DNA of 7,997 nt from UBA6054 sp964522095 (GTDB lineage: Bacteria; Planctomycetota; Phycisphaerae; Phycisphaerales; UBA1924), in the NCBI GenBank assembly GCA_964522095.1, contig CAZFSO010000097.1, forward strand, positions 1 through 7,997, given 5' to 3'. Below, one piece after another: positions 1 to 5,722 of this stretch (within the stretch, counting starts at the first letter, position 1; each line of letters begins with the position of its first letter). Below the pieces are notes generated by a model. The model ran no database searches and was not told the origin of the DNA. It was given only the letters and a program-made list of their open reading frames with translations. The position numbers were made by a program, and so were the translations under genes.

Positions 1-87
1 GCGGCGGACCTCGCCGAGCCGTTCGGCTGGATCGACATCTTCGACCTGTTCGCGTTCACCGACGCCTACGCCGCCGGCTGCCCGTGA
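1..87 (+). CDS. C-terminal end of a GC-type dockerin-like protein (partial, 5' end outside window)
   Basis: Frame 1 is open from the window edge to a TGA at 85-87 and gives 28 residues ending GWIDIFDLFAFTDAYAAGCP. The pattern 'ADLAxPFGxxDIFDxxAFxxAxxAGCP' resembles the last repeat of GC-type dockerin-like tails. These occur at the very C-terminus of many exported proteins in Phycisphaerae, where the terminal Gly-Cys-Pro is thought to serve in surface sorting or anchoring. The Asp residues (DIFD, TDAY) lie where a dockerin calcium loop would be, but only half a repeat is visible. The catalytic or structural body of the protein lies outside the window, so its function cannot be stated. A strong intrinsic terminator follows 23 bp after the stop. 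The frame and stop are certain. The family call rests on the short tail alone. Confidence 0.72.
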   Translation, partial: AADLAEPFGWIDIFDLFAFTDAYAAGCP

Positions 88-110
88 AGGCACGGCTCAA
101 CTTCACGCAA

Positions 111-134
111 CGCCCGCCCCGCGCGGGCGTTTTT
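111..134 (+). terminator. Intrinsic terminator of the dockerin-tail gene, abutting the convergent fur-like stop
   Basis: A perfect 7-bp GC stem (CGCCCGC at 111-117, GCGGGCG at 123-129) encloses a 5-nt loop and is followed by five T residues at 130-134. This is a textbook Rho-independent terminator for the plus-strand gene ending at 87. The last T is the first base of the reversed stop codon of the convergent Fur-family gene (134-136). On the minus strand the same hairpin follows that stop after a short run of A residues and has no U tract, so it is at best a weak terminator in that direction. Confidence 0.85.
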
Positions 135-592
135 CACGCGCGGGTCGCGAAGATCTGGAGCCGGTGGCCCTCGGGGCGCAGGCCGCGGGCGTGGCAGATG
201 CGGTCGCGCAGGGCGACGAGTTCGGGCATGTCGAGGACCTCGACCTCGCCGGTGTCCATGCGGACGAGCAGGGTGTTGCCCTTGCGCCCGTAGGCGAGTT
301 GGTAGTGCGACTGGTCGCGGTCGAACAGGACGCGCTGGATGATGCCCGCGTCCTCGAGGAGTTTGAGCGTGCGGTAGACCGTGGCCTTGGAGACGCGGAA
401 GCCCTTGGCCTTGACCTGCTCGAGCAACTGGTCGGCCTCGAACAGGGCGTCGAGTTCGATGATCGTGTCGAGGATCTGGGCCCGCTCGGGCGTGTACTTG
501 AGGCCGACGTCCTTGAGCGACCGCCGGAAGACCGCGCACAGCGGCTCGATGATGTCGTCGTGCGCACCAGGGTCGGACGGGAGCAGTGCCAT
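134..592 (-). CDS. Fur-family transcriptional regulator, divergent, canonical metal ligands missing
   Basis: The 152-residue protein has a Fur architecture: an N-terminal winged helix (about 15-95) with recognition helix and flanks RVSKATVYRTLKLLEDAG at 66-83, then a short dimerisation domain (about 96-152) ending GHRLQIF. Length and the ATVYR signature fit the family well. Fur proteins are dimeric DNA-binding repressors that normally sense iron, zinc, manganese or peroxide through a bound metal. Here the positions that bind metal are changed. The His pair before the 'AEDL' helix is Ala-Leu (49-50), the HHHDH stretch is GRKGN (102-106), and both Cys of the structural CxxC are absent. H96, H134 and H143 remain. 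The start ATG at 592 was chosen over upstream codons because a -10 box (TACAAT) ends 6 nt before it, implying a leaderless mRNA. It is transcribed away from the membrane-protein operon and convergent with the dockerin gene. Its signal and targets are unknown, and I see no classical AT-rich Fur box nearby. Confidence 0.88.
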   Translation of the reverse strand: MALLPSDPGAHDDIIEPLCAVFRRSLKDVGLKYTPERAQILDTIIELDALFEADQLLEQVKAKGFRVSKATVYRTLKLLEDAGIIQRVLFDRDQSHYQLAYGRKGNTLLVRMDTGEVEVLDMPELVALRDRICHARGLRPEGHRLQIFATRA

Positions 593-598
593 GGCCGC

Positions 599-604
599 AT
601 TGTA
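599..604 (-). promoter_or_regulatory. -10 box of the Fur-family gene (leaderless)
   Basis: On the minus strand TACAAT (604 to 599) lies 6 nt before the ATG at 592. With normal spacing from the -10 box, transcription would begin at the A of the start codon. There is no Shine-Dalgarno sequence and no recognisable -35 box in the GC-rich DNA upstream. The box stands out as an AT-rich island in its surroundings. Confidence 0.6.
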
Positions 605-645
605 CGGCCCGGCCCGTGACGGCCCCCGTGGGTCCCCGCCCCGAT

Positions 646-651
646 TAGAAT
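646..651 (+). promoter_or_regulatory. -10 box of the membrane-protein/nadE operon (leaderless)
   Basis: TAGAAT at 646-651 lies 5 nt before a GTG at 657, so transcription would start at or within one base of the start codon. No Shine-Dalgarno sequence precedes the GTG and no -35 box is evident. The 42 bp between this box and the divergent Fur-gene -10 box contain a direct repeat ACGGCCC (604-610 and 619-625), which could be part of an operator, but nothing more can be shown. Confidence 0.58.
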
Positions 652-656
652 CGCGC

Positions 657-2774
657 GTGCCACCGCCGAACGCCGCAGCACGCGCCGGACCCGTCAACGC
701 CCGGCCTGCGCGCCGCGTGGGCCGGTGGGTCGTCCCGGGCGTGTTCGTCGCGACGGTGCTGGTGGCTGTGTCGTTCGGACGCGCCGAGCCGCTGTCGGGG
801 CGGCTGGCCGCGCTGCTGAGCGTGTGGCTGGGCGCGGGTTGGACGCCGGCGGCGTACCTCCTCGGCGCGCTCGGCTGGGGTCGCGTGGCGCGGGGGTGGA
901 CGCGGACGATCCCCGACGCGTGGGCGGCGTGGGGGATCGAGGCGGGCGTCGGCGTTGGATTGACACTGGCGGTGTCGCACGGGCTGGGGGCGATGGGGGT
1001 GCTCGGGCCGGCCGCCGCGTGGCTGTGGACCGGGGCCGGGCTGGCGATGCTCGCGCTCGCGATGACGCGCCGGGCGCCCGCGGCTCGTCCGGCGACGCCC
1101 CGCGTGCTGCTCGCGCTGGCGTCGGTCGGGCTGGGCGTGCTGCTGGTCGCGGCCGCGTCGCCGCCGGGGGCGCTGTGGGACTCGGAGTTCGGCGGCTACG
1201 ACGCGCTGAGTTACCACCTGCAACTGCCCGCCGAGTGGCTGGCCTCGGGGCGCATCGAGCCGGCCGCCCACAACGTGTACTCGTACCTGCCCGGTTATTA
1301 CGAGGCCGCGGTGGTGCACTTGGCCCACCTGCGGGCGACACCCGGGCTGACCCCGACGGGCCTGAGCGGGTTGGTGGCCGGCGACGGGGCGGGCGTGATG
1401 AGCGCGCACCTGCTGGCCGCGGGGATGAGCGTGCTGGGTGCGGCGTTGACCGGGCTGTTCGCCCGCGCGGTGGCGGCACGGGCGGGGCTTGACGAGCAGG
1501 CGGCCGCGCTCGCGGCGTTCGCGGCCGGCGGGCTCGTCCTCGTCACGCCGTGGACGCAGGTGGTCGGGTCGCTCGCGTACAACGAGCCGGGCGTGCTGGC
1601 GTTGGGTGCGGCGGGGCTGCTCGCGGCGTGCACGCCGGGGTTGACGCCGGTCCGGCGCGGGATGCTGGTGGCGTTCCTGGTCGGGTCGGCGACGGGGTGC
1701 AAGCCGACGGCCGTGCTGTTCCTGGCGCCGTGCGCGGGCGTGCTGATGGCGGCGTCGGAGCCGGCCCGTCGCTGGCCGTCGATGTTCGCGGTGGGGGTGG
1801 CGGTGGGGCTGCTAACGCTGGCGCCGTGGATGGCGCGCAACGCCGGCGCGGGCGGCAACCCGGTGTTTCCTTATGCCGGGGGGCTGTTCGGGCACGCGCA
1901 CTGGACGCCCGACCAGGCCGCCCGGTACGCCGGGGGGCACCACTTCGCGGGCGGCGTGGGTGACCGTCTGGCGACGGCCGTGCTGCCGGCCGCCCCGCCC
2001 GGGTCGCCGAGCGTGGAGCGCTGGCGCGGGCTGACCAACCCGCAGTGGGCGCTCACGCCCTGGGCGGGCCTGGCGGGGATGCTGGTCCTGCTCCGGGTGC
2101 GGACGCGGGCGGGGGGCGTGCTGCTGGCGGGGACGGGGCTGGCGTTGGCGGCGTGGCTGGTCTTCACCCACCTGCAGAGCCGCTTCCTGCTGCCGCTGCT
2201 GCCGGTGTTCGGCGCGGGCTTCGGGGCCGGCCTGGGCGCGCTGCCCGGGCGTGTGCGCACGCCTTTGGCGGTCGGCGTGCTGGCGGTGGGCGGGGCGTGG
2301 TCGCTGGTCAACTTCGCGGCCCAGCGCGACGGCGAGCCGAACGCGCTGTTGACACTGGGCCCGGGCGTGCTCACGGGCTCGCTGGGCGTGCCCGGCATCG
2401 GCGACGGGGTGGTCTGGGCGGGGGTGAACGAGACCCTGCCGCCCGGCGAGGGCCTGCTGCTCGTAGGCGACGCCACGCCCTTGTACCTGCGCCGCCCGCT
2501 GTCGTACGCGACCGTGTGGGACGCGCACCCCTTGGCGGCGGCGATGCGGGCCGAGCCGGACGACCCCCGGGCCTGGACCCGGGCGCTCGCGGCCGATGGG
2601 CACGCCTGGGCGCTCGTATCGTTCGGCGAGATCGACCGCCTGGCCTCGTCGGGCTGGGCGGACCCGGTGCTCACGCCGGAGCGCGTCGCGGACTGGACCG
2701 CCGCGCTCGGCCACCCCGTCCGGATCTGGCCCGGTCAGGGCCGCGCGCTGTACCGCCTCGGGAGCCCTCGATGA
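657..2774 (+). CDS. GT-C-like polytopic membrane glycosyltransferase
   Basis: The 705-residue protein is strongly hydrophobic, with roughly a dozen predicted membrane spans from about residue 25 to 570 and a soluble C-terminal part of about 120 residues. It resembles GT-C enzymes (ArnT/PMT-like, RgtA/B/C/D-like), which move a sugar from a polyprenyl-phosphate carrier to an acceptor on the outer face of the cytoplasmic membrane. Supporting motifs are an acidic first-loop motif WDSEFGGYDALSYHLQLP (Asp175, Asp182), where GT-C enzymes place the catalytic or metal-binding Asp, then HNVYSYLPGYYE, NPVFPYAGGLFG, and a late HLQSRFLLPLLP helix start. The C-terminal LLLVGDATPLYLRRPLSY segment is also seen in such proteins. 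Donor and acceptor are unknown. Start: GTG 657 sits behind a -10 box. An in-frame ATG at 591 would add 22 unlikely residues and overlap the divergent gene's start. It is the first gene of a three-gene operon, and its TGA overlaps the next ATG (ATGA). Confidence 0.78.
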   Translation: MPPPNAAARAGPVNARPARRVGRWVVPGVFVATVLVAVSFGRAEPLSGRLAALLSVWLGAGWTPAAYLLGALGWGRVARGWTRTIPDAWAAWGIEAGVGVGLTLAVSHGLGAMGVLGPAAAWLWTGAGLAMLALAMTRRAPAARPATPRVLLALASVGLGVLLVAAASPPGALWDSEFGGYDALSYHLQLPAEWLASGRIEPAAHNVYSYLPGYYEAAVVHLAHLRATPGLTPTGLSGLVAGDGAGVMSAHLLAAGMSVLGAALTGLFARAVAARAGLDEQAAALAAFAAGGLVLVTPWTQVVGSLAYNEPGVLALGAAGLLAACTPGLTPVRRGMLVAFLVGSATGCKPTAVLFLAPCAGVLMAASEPARRWPSMFAVGVAVGLLTLAPWMARNAGAGGNPVFPYAGGLFGHAHWTPDQAARYAGGHHFAGGVGDRLATAVLPAAPPGSPSVERWRGLTNPQWALTPWAGLAGMLVLLRVRTRAGGVLLAGTGLALAAWLVFTHLQSRFLLPLLPVFGAGFGAGLGALPGRVRTPLAVGVLAVGGAWSLVNFAAQRDGEPNALLTLGPGVLTGSLGVPGIGDGVVWAGVNETLPPGEGLLLVGDATPLYLRRPLSYATVWDAHPLAAAMRAEPDDPRAWTRALAADGHAWALVSFGEIDRLASSGWADPVLTPERVADWTAALGHPVRIWPGQGRALYRLGSPR
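2760..2764 (+). promoter_or_regulatory. Ribosome binding site for the UPF0104-type gene
   Basis: GGGAG lies 6 nt before the ATG at 2771, inside the last codons of the preceding gene. It supports the ATG at 2771 as the start and gives this middle gene its own initiation site in addition to the ATGA overlap. Confidence 0.55.
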
Positions 2775-3868
2775 ACCCGCCAAGACGCCCCGCCGGATCG
2801 CGGGGCGCCATCCGCACCGCGGTGCAACTGCTCGGCTTCGGCGCGGGCGTCGCGCTGTTCGTCTGGTGCGTGCGGGTCGTGATGTCCGAGGAGAACCGGG
2901 CGGCGCTGGAGAACCTCAAGGACGCCAGGCCCTGGGAGATCGGCGCACTGCTGGCGATGGGGGCGACCAGCCTGGTGATCAACGGCGGCATCTTCCGCGC
3001 CACCCTGCGCCCCGTGCGCCCGCTGCCCGTGGGCGACGTGGTGGCCACCAACGCCCTGGCGACCTTCCTGGGCTACCTGCCGTTCAAGATCGGCATGTTC
3101 ACCCGCTGGGTGATCCACGTGCGCCGCGACGGCGTGCCGGTGCTGATGGTCGGCTCGTGGTTCGTCGTCGTGCTGGGCATGATGGTGCTGACCGTGGCCC
3201 CGATGGGCCTGGTCTTCCTGCGCCCGGCGCGCTGGGAGGGCATGCGGTTCCTCTGGTGGCTGCCGGTGGTGCTCGGCGTCGTGGCCGCCCACGCCCTGGG
3301 GTGGTGGGCGGCGCGGTTCATCCAAGGCGAGCGCGGCGTGGGACGCCTGCGCCGGGTCTGGGTGCCGGAGCGGTGGCTGGGGTCGGAGTGGTTCGCCGCG
3401 TTGCACGCCGGGGCCGACATGGCGGCCGACCTGCGCGCGGTGGTCGTCACGACCGTGCTGCGCGTGCTGGACGTGGTGACCTTCGGGCTGCGCTTCTGGG
3501 TGGCCGCGGGGGTGGTGGGCGTGGCGATCACGCCGACCGAGGCGGTCATCATCGGGCTGGCGTACTTCGTGGCGGGGGTGGTCAGCCCGTTCGGGACGGT
3601 GGGCCTGCGCGAGGCGGGCGCGCTGGGGATGGCGGCGGTCGCCGGGGTGATCCAGGCCGACGCGGAGACCGAGCCGCTGCTGACCGCCATCCTGCTCGTG
3701 TCCGTGACCGAGGCGGTGACCAGCCTCGTCGGCGCGGGCGTTGGGGCGGCGTGGCTGCGCACCGACCGGCTGCTCGTCCCCGTGGATCCGGCTGAGCCGG
3801 CCGAGCCTGCCGACCCTGCCACCCCGGCCCCAGCCGCACCACAACCCATCGACGGCATCCCCTCATGA
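2771..3868 (+). CDS. UPF0104 / lysylphosphatidylglycerol-synthase-TM-type membrane protein
   Basis: The 365-residue protein has about eight hydrophobic segments (approximately 15-35, 55-72, 88-108, 127-150, 160-180, 222-250, 256-275, 302-328). It resembles the flippase-like membrane domain shared by MprF/LPG synthase and free-standing UPF0104 proteins. The clearest family motif is SPFGTVGLREAG at 272-283, matching the family's 'P-x-G-x-x-G-x-R-E-A' loop; the stretch FLGYLPFKIGMFTRW (99-113) also fits. It has no cytosolic LPG-synthase domain, so it should not be called an aminoacyl-lipid synthase. A role in moving a lipid or lipid-linked precursor across the membrane, perhaps for the neighbouring GT-C enzyme, is inference. 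The tail (338-360) is low-complexity Pro/Ala/Glu (PAEPAEPADPATPAPAAP). Both ends overlap neighbours by ATGA, which indicates co-translation in one operon. Confidence 0.78.
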   Translation: MNPPRRPAGSRGAIRTAVQLLGFGAGVALFVWCVRVVMSEENRAALENLKDARPWEIGALLAMGATSLVINGGIFRATLRPVRPLPVGDVVATNALATFLGYLPFKIGMFTRWVIHVRRDGVPVLMVGSWFVVVLGMMVLTVAPMGLVFLRPARWEGMRFLWWLPVVLGVVAAHALGWWAARFIQGERGVGRLRRVWVPERWLGSEWFAALHAGADMAADLRAVVVTTVLRVLDVVTFGLRFWVAAGVVGVAITPTEAVIIGLAYFVAGVVSPFGTVGLREAGALGMAAVAGVIQADAETEPLLTAILLVSVTEAVTSLVGAGVGAAWLRTDRLLVPVDPAEPAEPADPATPAPAAPQPIDGIPS

Positions 3869-5544
3869 AGATCGCGCTCGCCCAACTCAACCCCACCGTC
3901 GGCGACCTGCCCGGCAACGCCGCCCGCATCGCGCGGGCCATCGACGACGCCCGCGCCCGGGGCGCGGACCTGGTGGTCTTTCCCGAACTGGTCGTGTGCG
4001 GCTATCCCCCGCGCGACCTGCTCGGCGCGGAGGGCTTCGTCCGGGCTTGCGCCGACGCCGCGGACGCCGTCGGGCGGGAGCGCACGCGCGGGCTGACGGC
4101 CGTGATCGGCACGCCGCTGGAGGCGGAGGGTCGTGTGCACAACGGGCTGGCGGTGTACCGCGACGGCGAGCGGGTGGCGACCTACGCCAAGCGCCTGCTG
4201 CCGTCCTACGACGTGTTCGACGAGGACCGCTACTTCGAGCCGGGCGACCGGCCGGGTGTCGTCGAGGTCGCCGGTCGGCGCGTGGGCCTGGCGGTCTGCG
4301 AGGACCTCTGGCGCGGCGAGGACGCCGGGGTGGGCGCGCGGTACGCCGGGTCGGCCGACCCGGTGGACGGCCTGGCCCGCGCCGGCATCGACCTGCTGGC
4401 GGTGCCGTCGGCCAGCCCGTTCGTGCTGGGCAAGCACGAGCGCCACCGGGCCATCCTGGCGCGCCGGGCCGCCCGGCTGGGCGTGCCGGTCGCGTCGGTC
4501 AACCAGTGCGGCGCAAACGACGACCTGGTCTTCGACGGCCGCTCGGGCGTGATCGGCCCGGACGGCGCGACGCTCGGGGCGTGCAAGGCGTTCGAGGAGG
4601 ACCTCGTCGTCGTGGACCTCGACGAGCCGGACGCACGCGAGCCTGCAGAGATCCCGCCCGAGCGCCTCGCGCTCGACGCGCTGACCGTCGGCGTGCGCGA
4701 CTACCTGGGCAAGTGCGGGTTCAAGAGCGCGTGCCTGGGCCTCTCCGGCGGGCTGGACAGCGCCGTGGTGGCGGCCATCGCGGTCCGGGCGCTCGGGCCG
4801 AACGCGGTGACGGGCCTGACGCTGCCCGGCCCGTTCAGTTCCGAGGGGTCGGTCACCGACGCCCACGCGCTGGCGGTGAACCTGGGCATGCGCTGCCTGA
4901 CCGTGCCCATCGCCCCGGCCTTCGACGGGCACCGGGAGGTGATCGACGGTGCGTTCGGGGCGCTCGGACAGCCCGTGCTGGGCGCGACCCTGCCGGACCT
5001 GGCGCAGGAGAACCTGCAGAGCCGCGTGCGGGGGGCGGTCATGATGGCCCTGTCCAACCGCACCGGGGCGATCCTGCTGGCGACGGGCAACAAGAGCGAA
5101 CTGGCCGTGGGCTACTGCACGCTCTACGGCGACATGAACGGCGGGCTGGCCGTGCTCAGCGACGTGCCGAAGACCTTGGTCTACCGCCTGGCCCGCTGGA
5201 TGAACGCGCACCACGCGGAACTGGGCTTCCGCACGCCGCCGATTCCCGAGGCGACGATCACCAAACCCCCCAGCGCGGAACTCGCGCCCGGGCAACTCGA
5301 CGCCGACAGCCTGCCGGCGTACGAGGTGCTCGACGAGATCGTCGAGCGTGTGGTCGAGGGCGGTGAGCGCGCGGCGCGGGTCGTCGCGGAGACCGGCTTC
5401 GACGAGGCGGTCGTGCGGCGGGTGTGCCGGCTGATCGACCTGAACGAGTACAAGCGGCGGCAGTTGGCGGTCGGGCTGAAGATCACGTCGACGGCGTTCG
5501 GCACGGGGCGGCGCATGCCGGTGGCCCAGCGCTGGACGCGGTGA
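3865..5544 (+). CDS. nadE: Glutamine-dependent NAD+ synthetase
   Basis: The enzyme catalyses the last step of NAD+ biosynthesis in the cytosol: deamido-NAD+ plus ATP plus glutamine gives NAD+, AMP, PPi and glutamate. Residues 1-255 form the nitrilase-type glutaminase domain with the Glu-Lys-Cys triad visible as FPEL (Glu41), YAKRLLPSYDVFDEDRYF (Lys109) and VCEDLW (Cys145). Residues about 270-559 form the synthetase domain with the ATP-pyrophosphatase P-loop SGGLDS (294-299), NLQSRVRG, and the hallmark TGNKSELAVGYCTLYGDMNGG. The C-terminal KRRQLAVGLKIT is also typical. The length of 559 is normal for the shorter bacterial glutamine-dependent form, and all key residues are present. The ATG at 3865 overlaps the stop of the membrane-protein gene (ATGA). 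No Shine-Dalgarno sequence is visible before it, so translation probably depends on ribosomes ending the upstream gene. Its 3' end faces uvrC across a palindromic element. Confidence 0.97.
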   Translation: MKIALAQLNPTVGDLPGNAARIARAIDDARARGADLVVFPELVVCGYPPRDLLGAEGFVRACADAADAVGRERTRGLTAVIGTPLEAEGRVHNGLAVYRDGERVATYAKRLLPSYDVFDEDRYFEPGDRPGVVEVAGRRVGLAVCEDLWRGEDAGVGARYAGSADPVDGLARAGIDLLAVPSASPFVLGKHERHRAILARRAARLGVPVASVNQCGANDDLVFDGRSGVIGPDGATLGACKAFEEDLVVVDLDEPDAREPAEIPPERLALDALTVGVRDYLGKCGFKSACLGLSGGLDSAVVAAIAVRALGPNAVTGLTLPGPFSSEGSVTDAHALAVNLGMRCLTVPIAPAFDGHREVIDGAFGALGQPVLGATLPDLAQENLQSRVRGAVMMALSNRTGAILLATGNKSELAVGYCTLYGDMNGGLAVLSDVPKTLVYRLARWMNAHHAELGFRTPPIPEATITKPPSAELAPGQLDADSLPAYEVLDEIVERVVEGGERAARVVAETGFDEAVVRRVCRLIDLNEYKRRQLAVGLKITSTAFGTGRRMPVAQRWTR

Positions 5545-5566
5545 GGCGGGTTGCGAACTACCAGGT

Positions 5567-5698
5567 AGCCCCGAACGCGAGTGAGGGGATGGGATCCGCG
5601 CGGCGCGAACGGGCGAGAGAACAACCACCGAGCCAACCACGCCCGGGATGCGTTGCCGTGCTCGTCATCCTTCCATCCCCTCACTCGCGTTCGGGGCT
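5567..5698. repeat. 132-bp element with 26-bp perfect inverted ends between nadE and uvrC
   Basis: The arm at 5567-5592 begins AGCCCCGAACGCGAGTGAGG. The arm at 5673-5698 is its exact reverse complement over 26 bp, and the two enclose an 80-nt centre without a convincing gene. The element nearly fills the 178-bp gap between the nadE stop (5544) and the uvrC stop (5723). It could fold into one long hairpin in RNA from either gene and so protect or end both transcripts. The arms look like a dispersed bacterial intergenic repeat (the 'CCCTCACTCGCGTTCGGGG' type), and the layout with inverted ends around a short non-coding core is MITE-like. I see no clear target-site duplication at the flanks. The repeat geometry is certain; mobility is inference. 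Confidence 0.82.
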
Positions 5699-5722
5699 CT
5701 TTGTGTGGGCCGCGGTCGAGCG

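Noticed and set aside
381..656. An N-terminal extension of the GT-C-like gene to an upstream ATG at 381 or 591
   Set aside because: It would run through or overlap the Fur-family gene and its start, gives an unlikely polar leader, and ignores the -10 box directly before GTG 657.
2045..2770. An upstream extension of the UPF0104-type gene within the GT-C gene
   Set aside because: The extra residues are frame-shifted Gly/Arg/Ala-rich sequence. The ATG at 2771 has a GGGAG site and an ATGA overlap.
2771..3868. MprF-type lysylphosphatidylglycerol synthase
   Set aside because: Only the membrane domain is present; the cytosolic aminoacyl-transfer domain is absent and the protein ends in a Pro/Ala tail.
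3073..5640. A very long open frame (over 850 codons) on the minus strand opposite the UPF0104 gene and nadE
   Set aside because: It is a by-product of high third-position GC. Its translation is rich in Arg, Pro, Ala and His with no recognisable domain, while the plus strand encodes clear proteins.
5655..5663. A remnant of the hairpin repeat (GCCGTGCTC) inside the core of the 132-bp element
   Set aside because: Only nine bases match, and the stem's second half is missing, so chance is enough to explain it.
5599..5722. A frameshifted HhH domain downstream of uvrC
   Set aside because: Reading the minus strand past the uvrC stop gives no HhH-like Gly-Ile-Gly or Pro-Gly-Ile motif; the DNA is taken up by the inverted-repeat element.
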